This document shows, piece after piece, positions 50,252-59,070 of a stretch of 64,000 nucleotides of DNA. Both the position numbers and the translations under genes were made by a program. This stretch comes from Planococcus salinus (GTDB lineage Bacteria; Bacillota; Bacilli; Bacillales_A; Planococcaceae). The notes under the pieces were generated by a model that worked only from the letters and a program-made list of their open reading frames with translations, was not told where the DNA came from and did not search any database. The stretch lies in contig NZ_RIAX01000003.1 in NCBI RefSeq assembly GCF_003719725.1, positions 331,621 to 395,620 of the forward strand. The letters run 5' to 3'. Position 1 is the first letter of the stretch. The number at the start of each line of letters is the position of its first letter.

Positions 50252-51736
50252 ATGGAAAAATTAAAAAGGAAAATTGTCTGCTTGATTGTATTGGTGATGC
50301 TTCTGGGAATGAGTGGATTTTCAAGCTCTGCTGTTGAAGCAGCTTCTCCCTATCAACCATTACAGCATTCCATCAATAAAATACTGACAGACAGTCGCAT
50401 GGCAGGTACAACCAGCAGTATTACAATCCGTAACGCCGAAACCGGTGAAGCAATCTATGAAAAAAATGCGGATCAGCTTGTGACGCCTGCTTCTACCTTA
50501 AAAGTTTTAACCGCTGCCGCTGCATTGGAGACACTCGGAGAAAACCACCGCTTTTCCACTGAACTCTACACCGACGGCACTGTCGCAAAAGGCACTCTTT
50601 ACGGCAATCTGTACCTCCGTGGAAAAGGCGATCCGACGGTATTAAAAAAGGACTTTGATAATTTTGCCTCTATCCTTTATAAACGGGGAGTCAAGCGTCT
50701 TGCCGGACACATAATAGGCGACGATACCTGGTATGATGCGGAACGCTTGTCTCCGGGAATTTCAAGAGAGGATGAATCTTATTATTACGCTGCTCAAATT
50801 TCGGCGTTGAACCTTTCCCCAAATACCGACTACGACGCGGGATCTGTCATAGTCGATGCCAAACCTTCAGTGTTATGGAGACCCGCTGACATTACGCTGA
50901 CTCCTGCCACCGGCATTGTACGGGTTATCAACCGTTCCAAAACCGTCCCCAGAGGTTATGCGAACACGTTAAAAATCGAACGGGAATACGGTACTCACAA
51001 GATTATCATTTCAGGCCATGTTCCCATCGGAAGCATTGGAAAAAAAGAATGGATCGCTGTCTCCAATCCGACAAAGTATGCGATTGATGTTTTCAAGAAA
51101 TCTTTGGCCGAGAGAGGCATCCGTTTTGTTCCCACTTCCAAAATAGCTGAAGGTGTTACACCGGAAAACGCCAGATTGCTTCTTTCCAAACAATCCATGC
51201 CACTGAAAAACCTGGTGGTTCCTTTTATGAAGTTAAGTAATAATACACATGCAGAAATTTTGGCAAAGGAAATGGGCAAAGCGGTATATGGAGAAGGCAG
51301 TTGGGATGCGGGGCTTCAAGTTATGACGGATTATGCTTCTTCCATCGGGCTGGATACTGGTCACTGGTCATTCGAAGACGCTTCCGGCATGTCCCATGCC
51401 AATAAAGTTTCTTCCAGTCAAATGAGTCAATTGCTTTATGCAGTACGTTCCGAGCCCTGGCATCAAACGTTCCTTACCGGCTTGCCGGTGGCAGGGGCTG
51501 ATAAACGGTTTGTTGGCGGCACCTTGCGCTATCGCCTGACCGGTGGTGCCGGCAAAGGGAATGTCCTGGCCAAAACCGGAAACCTGGAAAAAGTCAGCTC
51601 TTTGTCGGGATACGCCAAAACTCAGGATGGCGAATGGCTGGTTTTCACAGTTCTCACACAAGATTATCGCTACAGCACGTTACCGGTGATCGACAGAGTG
51701 GCCCAGACCATCGCCGCTTCCAGTAAAAAGCCGTAA
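50252..51736 (+). CDS. dacB: D-alanyl-D-alanine carboxypeptidase/endopeptidase (PBP4 type)
   Basis: This is a 494-residue secreted penicillin-binding protein. The signal peptide (about 1-31) ends at VEAAS. The three active-site motifs are Ser81-x-x-Lys84 in TPASTLKVL, S-x-N in KLSNNTHAEILAK and K-T-G in LAKTGNLEKVSSLSGYA. The long stretch between the first two motifs is the typical class C domain insert. It trims peptidoglycan side chains and cross-links. It is a lone gene with an AGGAGG site after a terminator. Confidence 0.93.
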   Translation: MEKLKRKIVCLIVLVMLLGMSGFSSSAVEAASPYQPLQHSINKILTDSRMAGTTSSITIRNAETGEAIYEKNADQLVTPASTLKVLTAAAALETLGENHRFSTELYTDGTVAKGTLYGNLYLRGKGDPTVLKKDFDNFASILYKRGVKRLAGHIIGDDTWYDAERLSPGISREDESYYYAAQISALNLSPNTDYDAGSVIVDAKPSVLWRPADITLTPATGIVRVINRSKTVPRGYANTLKIEREYGTHKIIISGHVPIGSIGKKEWIAVSNPTKYAIDVFKKSLAERGIRFVPTSKIAEGVTPENARLLLSKQSMPLKNLVVPFMKLSNNTHAEILAKEMGKAVYGEGSWDAGLQVMTDYASSIGLDTGHWSFEDASGMSHANKVSSSQMSQLLYAVRSEPWHQTFLTGLPVAGADKRFVGGTLRYRLTGGAGKGNVLAKTGNLEKVSSLSGYAKTQDGEWLVFTVLTQDYRYSTLPVIDRVAQTIAASSKKP

Positions 51737-51946
51737 CTTCGCCTATTGCATGAGAGTATACAAGAAGACGGAGTTTCCTTTAAAATGAAAGCAACCATAT
51801 AGAAAAATCATGACCAAATGGCTTAGTCTTTATGGAGAGGAAAACCCCTGCGACCGACAGCCAGGCAAACATCGATAACCTATGGCCACTTGATCAGCTG
51901 GATGGATTTTGTCCTTATCATCAGTCAAAGAAAGCGGGTGGATGGC

Positions 51947-52528
51947 ATGACGAACCGTGAACAAGAAATTCGAACGTATTTCCAAAACATGGATCGCAGC
52001 TTTTTCATGGATTCCCATAAAGACATGGCATTTTTTGACGAAGCGATTCCGATCGGCCACGGCCAAACAATTTCCCAGCCTTCCCTTGTACTCGAAATGA
52101 CATTGGCACTGGATTTGCGGCCGGATTCCAAGGTATTGGAAATCGGTACCGGCTCTGGATTCCAGACCGCTTTGCTGGCCGCTTTCTCTGATACGGTTTA
52201 TACAGTCGAGCGCATTGAGTCTTTGCATGAACGTGCAAAAGAGCGCCTAGCTGAAGCGGATTTTTCCAATATCCAGTTCAAATTGGATGACGGCAGCCTC
52301 GGATGGGAAGAACATTCGCCCTATGATCGAATCATGGTCACTGCAGCTGCTTCCGAAATTCCACAGGAACTGATCGATCAGCTGGCAAATGGGGGAAAGA
52401 TGATTATTCCTGTCGGAAGTACTTTCAGCCAGGAATTACTGCTGATTGAGAAACAGCAGGATGGCACTTTGGATACCACTCTTTTAAACGAAGTGGTTTT
52501 TGTCAGATTGAAAGGGAAATACGAATAG
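51947..52528 (+). CDS. pcm: Protein-L-isoaspartate methyltransferase family protein
   Basis: This is a 193-residue SAM-dependent methyltransferase. Motifs are MAFFDEAIPIGHGQTISQPSLVLEMT, with the family's substrate loop, VLEIGTGSGFQTALLAAFS (SAM motif I), VYTVERIESL (motif II) and YDRIMVTAAASEIPQELIDQLANGGKMIIPVG. It should methylate isoaspartyl residues to repair aged proteins. The ATG at 51947 follows GGGTGG; a longer frame begins at 51890 without a site. The 210 bases before it hold no gene. Confidence 0.9.
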   Translation: MTNREQEIRTYFQNMDRSFFMDSHKDMAFFDEAIPIGHGQTISQPSLVLEMTLALDLRPDSKVLEIGTGSGFQTALLAAFSDTVYTVERIESLHERAKERLAEADFSNIQFKLDDGSLGWEEHSPYDRIMVTAAASEIPQELIDQLANGGKMIIPVGSTFSQELLLIEKQQDGTLDTTLLNEVVFVRLKGKYE

Positions 52529-52568
52529 AAAAGCTGCGCTTACGGAGCATCACGTAAGCGCAGCTTTT
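52529..52568. terminator. bidirectional terminator between pcm and ctaG
   Basis: A 16-bp stem (52529-52544 with 52553-52568) with A- and T-runs, directly after the pcm stop and touching the stop of the leftward ctaG-like gene. Confidence 0.9.
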
Positions 52569-53359
52569 TAATCGGTGTTCTCCATTGATGGAAAAGCGCG
52601 GGGAGTTGCGTCTTTATACCACTGATAACAAAAAATCGTAATCAGCGCCAAGTCAATCAGGTCACCCCCGTAATACATCAGCATCCCGCCTGCCTCCGCT
52701 TCTGGTTTCGATACACCGCTTGGCGGATTGGCGTAGATATATTTCGACAGGATCTTATGACCTGCAAGTGCCAGAATCATCACGACGGAGCGGTAAATAT
52801 AACTGAAACGATGCGGGGAAATATCGATATAAATGATGGAGATGGTAAAAAGATAACCGGCTAAAAAGACATGAACATGAACAAGAGCATAAAGAAATAA
52901 GGATTGGTGCGTCATCATATACAAGTCGGTCATGTATAGAAGATAAAGTCCTCCAATATTAAGGGTCGCTGCCGTCAGTGGATTGCTGAGCAAGCGGATA
53001 GGCCGGCTTTTGAATAACCGTGTCAACAGCCGGGCATACCTCGTGCTTAAGCTTCTTAACAACAAGGTCATCGGTTTGCCGAACACCATCAGCAATGGCG
53101 CAAGCATGCCAAGCAGAAGATGCCCCATCATATGAACTTTAAAATTCGTGTGAGCCAGCGCTGCCAATGGTCCGGTTACAGCAGCGGCAGCACACAGGAC
53201 GCCGATGCTCCAAAGAAAATAGCGGTGCACCGGCCATTTCCTGAATTTTTTTCCGGTCAAGGCAGCCATCACAAAATACAGCAAAACAGCTGCAATTCCG
53301 ATGCCGCCAGCGATTGTTTCAAAAGAAGTCCCAGTTGTCTGAATGTGGCCGTTCATCAT
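52568..53359 (-). CDS. ctaG: CtaG family cytochrome c oxidase assembly factor
   Basis: This is a 263-residue protein with about seven transmembrane helices. The caa3-type CtaG pattern includes HTNFKVHMMGHLLLGMLAPLLMVFGKPMTLLLRSL, LYLLYMTDLYMMTHQSLFLYALVHVHVFLAGYLF and the late MLMYYGGDLIDLALITIFCYQWY. Conserved histidines suggest metal handling in copper-site assembly. The ATG at 53359 is two bases after the upstream stop. Oxidase genes themselves are not here. It forms an operon with the DUF2243 gene, as in several Bacillales. Confidence 0.88.
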   Translation of the reverse strand: MMNGHIQTTGTSFETIAGGIGIAAVLLYFVMAALTGKKFRKWPVHRYFLWSIGVLCAAAAVTGPLAALAHTNFKVHMMGHLLLGMLAPLLMVFGKPMTLLLRSLSTRYARLLTRLFKSRPIRLLSNPLTAATLNIGGLYLLYMTDLYMMTHQSLFLYALVHVHVFLAGYLFTISIIYIDISPHRFSYIYRSVVMILALAGHKILSKYIYANPPSGVSKPEAEAGGMLMYYGGDLIDLALITIFCYQWYKDATPRAFPSMENTD

Positions 53360-53360
53360 A

Positions 53361-53867
53361 TCAACTGCTCTCTTTCGCTTTTTTTCTGGTCTTTCTCGTC
53401 TGTAACAATATAACAAGACCAACCAACAAAAGAACCGCTCCGCTTATATTCCAAGCCAAATCGTATGGCAAAATGTCCACATTATAGCGGACTTGGTGAA
53501 TCCTCAACAGTTTATGGTTGACGATGCCATCAAATAATTGAAAAACCCCAGCTCCGAGAAATACGGCACCCGTCCACCTCTTTGGCCATAACGCATTTCT
53601 CCTCCGAAGATTTGCAAACAGGAAAAGGGAACCGATCGCCACGAACCAGGCAAACGCATTCAATAGACCATCAGCAAAAATTCCAGCCTGCGTCGTTGAT
53701 AAATCATAAAAATGATGCCACTGCAAAAGTTGATGAAATATGACTTCGTCAATAAAAGCCATTAATCCGATGCCAAAAAACGTGCCTGCCCAAAAGTTCC
53801 GGGCGTGATATACCGCCCTGTTTCTAAGATTGCCGTATGCTTGTAGGTTTTCTGTGTTTGTTCCCAT
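53361..53867 (-). CDS. DUF2243 membrane protein
   Basis: This is a 168-residue protein with four transmembrane helices. The family pattern FWAGTFFGIGLMAFIDEVIFHQLLQWHHFYDL is clear, with histidines facing the membrane centre, and FDGIVNHKLLRIHQVRYNVDILPYDLAWNISGA. Many genomes place DUF2243 next to CtaG-like proteins. The function is unknown; heme or copper handling is conceivable because of the conserved histidines. A Sigma-B-type promoter lies upstream and AAGGAGG precedes the ATG. Confidence 0.85.
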   Translation of the reverse strand: MGTNTENLQAYGNLRNRAVYHARNFWAGTFFGIGLMAFIDEVIFHQLLQWHHFYDLSTTQAGIFADGLLNAFAWFVAIGSLFLFANLRRRNALWPKRWTGAVFLGAGVFQLFDGIVNHKLLRIHQVRYNVDILPYDLAWNISGAVLLLVGLVILLQTRKTRKKAKESS

Positions 53868-53939
53868 AAAAGCCTCCTTCAGGACTCATCGCCTATGCTT
53901 TTTACGGAGAAATAAAATTTGTGCGGTTATTGGTAAAAA

Positions 53940-53964
53940 ATACCCTTTTTCACAAAATTGAAAC
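53940..53964 (-). promoter_or_regulatory. Sigma-B-type promoter for the DUF2243-ctaG operon
   Basis: On the minus strand GTTTCA (53959-53964), 13 bases, then a perfect GGGTAT (53940-53945), about 70 bases upstream of the start codon. Confidence 0.65.
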
Positions 53965-54024
53965 TAATTATCCCACGAAAAACCCCTCGTCCCCAGCTCT
54001 CCCTTTTTCTGCAAAAAGCAAATA

Positions 54025-54054
54025 GCAGAAAACCCGTTAAAATGAGTTTTCTGC
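54025..54054 (-). terminator. possible terminator after the unknown 131-residue gene
   Basis: GCAGAAAAC (54025-54033) pairs with GTTTTCTGC (54046-54054). Reading leftward it is followed by TATTTGCTTTTT. It lies 39 bases after the stop codon. Confidence 0.6.
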
Positions 54055-54092
54055 AGTGAATGTCCATTTTTGTGGACTTTTTTGTATTCAGG

Positions 54093-54488
54093 CTACATTT
54101 GTTCAAGCACATTGAGGGCTCCCGAAAGACGGGCTGCAAAGTTTTCAGGTGGCTCGATCGATTCCAGATAAATCCCGATAATATTCGGATTGACCACTTG
54201 CCACTGCCGAAAAACAGAAGGAAACGGCACATGATGTTCCCGTAATGACAAGCTGAAAATCGGAAATTCTTCTGGTAATAAGAGAATTTCGGCTTTGTTG
54301 AAAGCCAGTCCATCTTCTTCTAAAAATTCAAACGAAATATCAAGTTCCAGTTTGCAATTAAAACAAACTGTCTTTTCATGGATTTCAATTTCCCGGCTTT
54401 TCCGGATCACGTATTTTTCTTTTTCCGATTCAACTGACGCATTCATTAAATCAGAAACTGTATCTACCACCAATTTAGCCGCTTCCAT
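54093..54488 (-). CDS. conserved-looking protein of unknown function
   Basis: This is a 131-residue soluble protein that I do not recognise. The N-terminus is helical (LVVDTVSDLMNASVESEKEKYV). A possible metal or disulfide pair is in TVCFNCKLELDISFEF, and the C-terminal half is mixed alpha/beta with VNPNIIGIYLESIEPPENFAARLSGALNVL. No signal or membrane helix is visible. The ATG at 54488 is nine bases after AAAGGAG. It follows the small 64-residue gene by 46 bases in the same direction, so the two probably form one transcript. Confidence 0.65.
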   Translation of the reverse strand: MEAAKLVVDTVSDLMNASVESEKEKYVIRKSREIEIHEKTVCFNCKLELDISFEFLEEDGLAFNKAEILLLPEEFPIFSLSLREHHVPFPSVFRQWQVVNPNIIGIYLESIEPPENFAARLSGALNVLEQM

Positions 54489-54534
54489 CCGCTCCATCTC
54501 CTTTGGCTTTTAACTTACTGCATCCGTCCTTCGA

Positions 54535-54729
54535 TTACTTGATAATCGGTTGTGCCGACTTGCAATACCGGCATTTTTCATACCTCTCATTCTCTTCCAG
54601 TTGCTCAATATATATGGCGGAATCAGTGAACTCTCTCTTCTCAATGGAAGTATCGATAAAACCGCATCGGTCTCCAACATACTGTTTTTTATGAATTCTT
54701 TTTTTTGCATGATCGATAAAATACTGCAC
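54535..54729 (-). CDS. small cysteine-containing protein of unknown function
   Basis: This is a 64-residue protein. It is basic at the start (HAKKRIHKKQYVGDRCGF) and ends with EKCRYCKSAQPIIK, giving a C-x-x-C pair like a zinc ribbon half. The GTG start at 54729 has GAGGTG six bases upstream; longer in-frame versions overlap a terminator. It has no known family that I can name. A strong hairpin with a T-run lies right before its ribosome site, so expression may depend on readthrough. Confidence 0.5.
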   Translation of the reverse strand: MQYFIDHAKKRIHKKQYVGDRCGFIDTSIEKREFTDSAIYIEQLEENERYEKCRYCKSAQPIIK

Positions 54730-54752
54730 TGGTTTCACCTCTTCCTTCTCCA

Positions 54753-54907
54753 AATAAAAAAGCCGAAAAGAACCCCCACGAATAGGGGTTTCTTTTCGGC
54801 TTTGCTGACAGCGCTATTGTCCGTAACATGGAACCAATCGATTAAATTAGAGTTTTATGATTTTACTGTACTGTTGAATTCAAATAAAGGGAAGCGCTAT
54901 TGTCTTC
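54753..54907 (-). ncRNA. possible small RNA or attenuated leader
   Basis: On the minus strand TTGTTT (54937-54942) and TATAGG (54914-54919) are 17 bases apart, so transcription could start near 54907 and end at the strong hairpin at 54759-54803. That gives about 150 nt without any ORF. GACAATAGCGCT occurs twice in it (54893-54904 and 54810-54821), and AGCGCT is self-complementary. The promoter match is only moderate. Confidence 0.35.
54759..54803 (-). terminator. strong hairpin with T-run before the small unknown gene
   Basis: Arms of about 18 bp (54759-54776 and 54785-54803, one mismatch or bulge). Reading leftward, TTTTTTATTT follows. It could end a small RNA made from 54907 or attenuate the two small genes downstream. 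Confidence 0.8.
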
Positions 54908-54996
54908 CAATCTCCTATAGTGTACTGAATAAAGCAAAACAAGTAAAGAATCGGCTATCCTATAGGTCGGCTTTTCAGCACGTTCAGTTTACGTTT

Positions 54997-56217
54997 TTAC
55001 ACTGTTTTTTCTTCTGTCTGTTTTTTGCTGGCAAGATCCTCAAATTCAGCTGCAATCCGCTCTAATGCCTCCCGAATTACAGGCCGTGGCGATGGGACAC
55101 AGATTCTTTGGTGATACTCGCCTTCTTGGCCGAACAATTTGCCGTCTTCCAACACCACGTTGGCTTTGTTGTAAATGCGGTCATGTATATCTTCAGCCGA
55201 TATTCCGTAACCACTGAAATCCAGCCACATCACATAAGTTCCTTCGGGGATCATCACTTTCACTTCCGGCAGTCGCTCTGCCAAAAAGTCCTTCACGTAA
55301 TGGAGTGTATCATCTATATATACTTTCAGCTGCTCGAGCCAGTCTTCCCCGTCCGTATAGACAGAAATCAGCGCAGCAATGGCAAAAGGCGAAGCAAGTT
55401 GCCCACCCATTTCAGCGGCAAAGACAGCTTTCAATTCGGGATTGGTAATGATGACATTGGTGCAATGCAATCCCGCAACATTGAACGTTTTGTTGATGGC
55501 TGTACATGTAATGATATGATCGGTATGTTCCGCCACTTTTGCCATCGGAGTAAATACTTGGCCTTTACGCACCAGATCACCATGGATTTCATCCGCCACA
55601 ATCAGTACATTGTGGCGGTGGCAGATCTCGGCCAGCTTCTTCAGCTCGTGCTCTGTGAACACGCGGCCAGTCGGATTGTGAGGATGACACATGACGAACA
55701 TGGTGGTGTCTTCGTCTTTTGCCTTTTCCTCAAAGTCAGCGAAATCAATGGAATAATAGCCGTCTTCATCCGGTACCAGCGCATTATTGACCACTTTTCT
55801 GCCGTTGCCTTCAATGGCAGAAGTAAATGGCGGATATACCGGCCGTTGAATAATGATTCCATCTCCCGGCTTGGTATGAGCCTTAACGGCTATATTCAAT
55901 GCATGGACTGTGCCTGGGCTGTAAATGATCTGGTCTTTCTTGACCTCCCAGCCATGTCGTTTGCTGAACCAGGAAATGATGGCCTGATAATATTCTTCCG
56001 GGAATACCGAGTAGCCGAAGATCCGATGATCGACCGTTTTGTGCAACGCTTCGACCAATGGCTGTGGCACCGGTAAATCCATATCCGCTGTAAATAGCGG
56101 AATGGTATCTTCATCGTATCGTTCTGTCAGACCGAAGGCTTTGATCATGTCCCCTCCGTCCCACTTCAATGAGTACGTTCCTCTTCTGTCGATCATTTCA
56201 TCAAAATTATATTTCAT
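54997..56217 (-). CDS. patB: PatB/MalY family cystathionine beta-lyase / aminotransferase
   Basis: This is a 406-residue PLP enzyme of fold type I. It begins FDEMIDRRGTYSLKWDG, a MalY/PatB hallmark, then IPLFTADMDLPVPQPLVEALHK, CHPHNPTGRVFTEHELKKLAEIC and VADEIHGDLV. The PLP lysine is in CTAINKTFNVAGLHCTN. PatB in B. subtilis cleaves cystathionine and has aminotransferase activity. No sulfur-metabolism genes or SAM riboswitch are adjacent. It stands alone; the 193 bases after it hold the possible small RNA. Confidence 0.9.
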   Translation of the reverse strand: MKYNFDEMIDRRGTYSLKWDGGDMIKAFGLTERYDEDTIPLFTADMDLPVPQPLVEALHKTVDHRIFGYSVFPEEYYQAIISWFSKRHGWEVKKDQIIYSPGTVHALNIAVKAHTKPGDGIIIQRPVYPPFTSAIEGNGRKVVNNALVPDEDGYYSIDFADFEEKAKDEDTTMFVMCHPHNPTGRVFTEHELKKLAEICHRHNVLIVADEIHGDLVRKGQVFTPMAKVAEHTDHIITCTAINKTFNVAGLHCTNVIITNPELKAVFAAEMGGQLASPFAIAALISVYTDGEDWLEQLKVYIDDTLHYVKDFLAERLPEVKVMIPEGTYVMWLDFSGYGISAEDIHDRIYNKANVVLEDGKLFGQEGEYHQRICVPSPRPVIREALERIAAEFEDLASKKQTEEKTV

Positions 56218-56365
56218 TCGGCAACTTCCTTTCTTGGCGTGTGCTAAATTGAGGCAGTGCTGAAAAACTTCGATACTTTCTTGTTTCCCGTATTTCCGGC
56301 ATTCAATCTTTATCTCGATTATCCATTATATTCGAGACAGGACCTGTTCTCCAATCTTCCGCTTT

Positions 56366-58474
56366 TCAAAACTCCATTTTCAGCTTTCCATCCTCCAGGA
56401 CCAGTTTGGCATTGAACTTTTTGCCATTTTTCGACACAAACCCTTTCATGACCGGAGTTTTGCCTTTTGTGCACAAATACTCGATTTGTTTAGCACTTAG
56501 ACGTTTTTTCAGAAAAGTTGCAGGAAACGACTGCTTGCAGCCGTTGGTGTATTCGGTGCAGCTGTAAAAGCCTTTATTGGAAATAATCATGCCTTTTTTG
56601 CAGCGCGGGCATGGCGCAATGGTGCCTTTTCCCACCGGCATTTCCATTTTTTCCGGTAAACCGTTCTGCTGGAGTTGAGTCGGCACTTCCGCCAGTAATT
56701 TGAGGATGAATTTGCCGATCGTGTCCAAAAAGACTTCCGCAGAACCTTCGCCTTTGCCGATTTTCTTCAGATATGTTTCCCATTTCGCAGTCATGGAAGG
56801 GCTGGACAATAAATTTCCTTCAATTGCCCGGCAGAGGATGCGTCCTTTGTCCGTGAGCGAAACGATATTTTTCTTTACTTGGATGTACTCGTGCCGTTTG
56901 ATGGTTTCGATGATGCCACTGCGTGTCGCTTCTGTTCCGAGGCCCTCCACTTCTTTTAAAATTTCAGTGTCTTCGACGTCTTCCACGAATTTTCCGCACG
57001 TTTTCATTACGGCGATCAGCTGGCCTTCCGTATAAGGCTTCGGCGGCGTGGTCATGCCTTCCTTGATGGCAATTTTACTTTTTACCGCTTCCTGTTCACG
57101 CAGCTCAGGCAGTGAAGGTTCTTGTTTTGTTTCTTTTGTCGAAGCAAACAGCTCTCTCCACCCTTTATCCAGCTCCGTCTTCCCGGTCGTAAAAAACACC
57201 AGGCCTTTAACATCTGTCTCCACTTTTGTTTCCGCGTAACGGTAGTCTCTATGGAACATGGCAAGCGTCGTCCGCATCACTTCTTCGTACAGATTGCGTT
57301 CATCCTGTGCCAGGCCTTCCAGCTTCCGGGCTGTCGGCACTGTCTTTGTTGGAATGATGGCGTAATGCTCCTGGACTTTGGAACTGTCAACAAACCGTTT
57401 TTTCGGAGCTTTCGAAGCAATTGGAAATTCCGCTCCGATCAATTGCTGGTACTTCTCCACCTGCGCTGCCAAATAACTGAACTCACTCGGCGTTATGTGC
57501 TGCGAATCGGTTCTGGGGTAACTGACCAGCTTTTTTTCGTATAATTTTTGCACGACAGACAAAACTTTGGCCGGACTGTATTTCCATCTGCGATTGGCCG
57601 CAGCCTGCAAGGTCGAGAGGGAATGAAGCGGCGGTGATGGCGTGCGTTTGTCAGTCGTTTTCACTTTGGTGACGACGCCCTGTTCGCTGTTGCTGATTCC
57701 GTGCTTCGCCAGCAGCTCTTCCGCTTCTTTCCGTTCTTTCGCCCTCAGCTTCGCTTTTCCTTTGTAGCGTCCTTTTTCTGCTTCAAAGGTTCCTTCAATT
57801 TCATAAAAAGGTTCCGGCACAAAAGCTTCAATCTCTTTTTCTCGCTGATAAATGAGGAAGACGGTGGGTGTCTGGACACGCCCGATGGCGAATACCTCCC
57901 GGATGCCTTTTTCCTGCAACAGCAGCGAGTACAGTCGCGATCCGTTCATGCCGACCAGCCAATCGCTGATTTGACGGGCTTTCGCTTCCTGGTACAGCAG
58001 CAGATCCTGCCGGTTATCCCTTAGTTGCTGAAACCCTTTTCTGACTTCGTCGACTTCCAGCGAGTTGATCCACAGCCGTTGGATGGTCTTGTTCTTTGCT
58101 CCTGTCTGGTAATAGATGCTGTAAAAAATATTGGAACCTTCCCGGTCCACATCGCAGGCATTGATGACGGTATCGGTTTGGTGGATTAGTTTTTTAATGA
58201 CTCCGAACTGTTGGGCTTTTCCCCTCGCTACCTGGAACTGGTACTGGGCCGGCAAGATCGGCAAGGCCGCAAGCGACCACCTTCCCCATTTCGGATCATA
58301 CGCTTTGGGCTCTTTCAATTCCACAAGATGACCGATTCCCCACGTAATGTATGCCCCTTCCGGAAAAATCGGATTTGGTGCCACTTCCATATATCCCTCA
58401 CGTTTGGTCGTCTTGAACGCTTCGGCATAAGCTTTTGCCTGACTCGGCTTTTCCGCTACAATTACTGGTTTCAT
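56366..58474 (-). CDS. topB: DNA topoisomerase III
   Basis: This is a 702-residue type IA topoisomerase. The TOPRIM domain at the N-terminus begins KPVIVAEKPSQAKAYAEA and contains INACDVDREGSNIFYSIYY with the acidic D-x-D-x-E triad. The DNA-cleaving tyrosine is in LVSYPRTDSQH. FAIGRVQTPTVFLIYQRE and GLGTEATRSGIIETIKR follow. One zinc-ribbon repeat (CPRCKKGM, then C and C) lies near 610, and a further C-terminal domain ends the protein. It resolves recombination and replication intermediates. The ATG at 58474 follows AAAGGAAG. It is a single gene. Confidence 0.95.
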   Translation of the reverse strand: MKPVIVAEKPSQAKAYAEAFKTTKREGYMEVAPNPIFPEGAYITWGIGHLVELKEPKAYDPKWGRWSLAALPILPAQYQFQVARGKAQQFGVIKKLIHQTDTVINACDVDREGSNIFYSIYYQTGAKNKTIQRLWINSLEVDEVRKGFQQLRDNRQDLLLYQEAKARQISDWLVGMNGSRLYSLLLQEKGIREVFAIGRVQTPTVFLIYQREKEIEAFVPEPFYEIEGTFEAEKGRYKGKAKLRAKERKEAEELLAKHGISNSEQGVVTKVKTTDKRTPSPPLHSLSTLQAAANRRWKYSPAKVLSVVQKLYEKKLVSYPRTDSQHITPSEFSYLAAQVEKYQQLIGAEFPIASKAPKKRFVDSSKVQEHYAIIPTKTVPTARKLEGLAQDERNLYEEVMRTTLAMFHRDYRYAETKVETDVKGLVFFTTGKTELDKGWRELFASTKETKQEPSLPELREQEAVKSKIAIKEGMTTPPKPYTEGQLIAVMKTCGKFVEDVEDTEILKEVEGLGTEATRSGIIETIKRHEYIQVKKNIVSLTDKGRILCRAIEGNLLSSPSMTAKWETYLKKIGKGEGSAEVFLDTIGKFILKLLAEVPTQLQQNGLPEKMEMPVGKGTIAPCPRCKKGMIISNKGFYSCTEYTNGCKQSFPATFLKKRLSAKQIEYLCTKGKTPVMKGFVSKNGKKFNAKLVLEDGKLKMEF

Positions 58475-58540
58475 GCATTTCTTCCTTTCACTTCTACCCT
58501 TTCCCTTATTGTACTCCTTCAGTGGAAAAATCATAATAAA

Positions 58541-58582
58541 AAAGCTGACGCCCAAACATCTTGTGCTTCGGTGTCAGCTTTT
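58541..58582 (-). terminator. terminator after the OsmC gene
   Basis: A 12-bp stem (58541-58552 with 58571-58582, including one G-T pair) followed leftward by TTTATTATG. A T-run on the plus side also exists. Confidence 0.75.
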
Positions 58583-58605
58583 GTTTTTCGTTCAACGATT
58601 TTTCT

Positions 58606-59058
58606 TCATCGTGTGGCAGCTGTGATATCCGCCTGCAGCTCAATTTCCACGTTGCCTTTAATGGCGCGGCTGATCATGCACGAACTTTCTGCTTTCTCAG
58701 CCAGCCGTTTTGCCAGCGAGAAATCCCTTTCCGTTGCGTCCGCTTGCAATACTACGCGCGGTTTATGAATAATCTTTTTATACGTGATAACACCGTTTGT
58801 AACATCGACAAGCCCTTCAGATTCCATTGTCAGTGATTCTTTCTCCAGCTTGCTGCGTTCCATCATAGCAGCAAGAGTGATAATGTAGCAGGTCGCTGCC
58901 GCTCCCAACAGCATTTCGTCCGGATTGGTGCCAACGCCCGGGCCGTCCATTTCAGGCGGAATCGAAACTTGTGTTTTTAAGTTTCCCGCTTCGATCTCAC
59001 CGACGTCATTTCGAAGTTCGGGCCAATCCGCTGTTAAATGGAATGTATGTGTCGCCAT
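58606..59058 (-). CDS. OsmC/Ohr family peroxiredoxin-like protein
   Basis: This is a 150-residue OsmC-fold protein. GVGTNPDEMLLGAAATCYIITLAAMMERSKLE holds the first conserved cysteine, and RLAEKAESSCMISRAIKG holds the second, the two thiols that reduce organic peroxides. The start ATHTFHLTADWPELRNDVGEIEAG fits the OsmC subgroup. It follows the nitrilase gene by 12 bases and has GGAGAG before its ATG, so the two are cotranscribed. The physiological peroxide is unknown. Confidence 0.9.
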   Translation of the reverse strand: MATHTFHLTADWPELRNDVGEIEAGNLKTQVSIPPEMDGPGVGTNPDEMLLGAAATCYIITLAAMMERSKLEKESLTMESEGLVDVTNGVITYKKIIHKPRVVLQADATERDFSLAKRLAEKAESSCMISRAIKGNVEIELQADITAATR

Positions 59059-59070
59059 ATTCTCTCTCCT

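Noticed and set aside
55108..56076. 322-codon frame on the plus strand
   Set aside because: It is antisense to the PatB-like gene, which has clear PLP motifs. The frame has no ribosome site and no domain.
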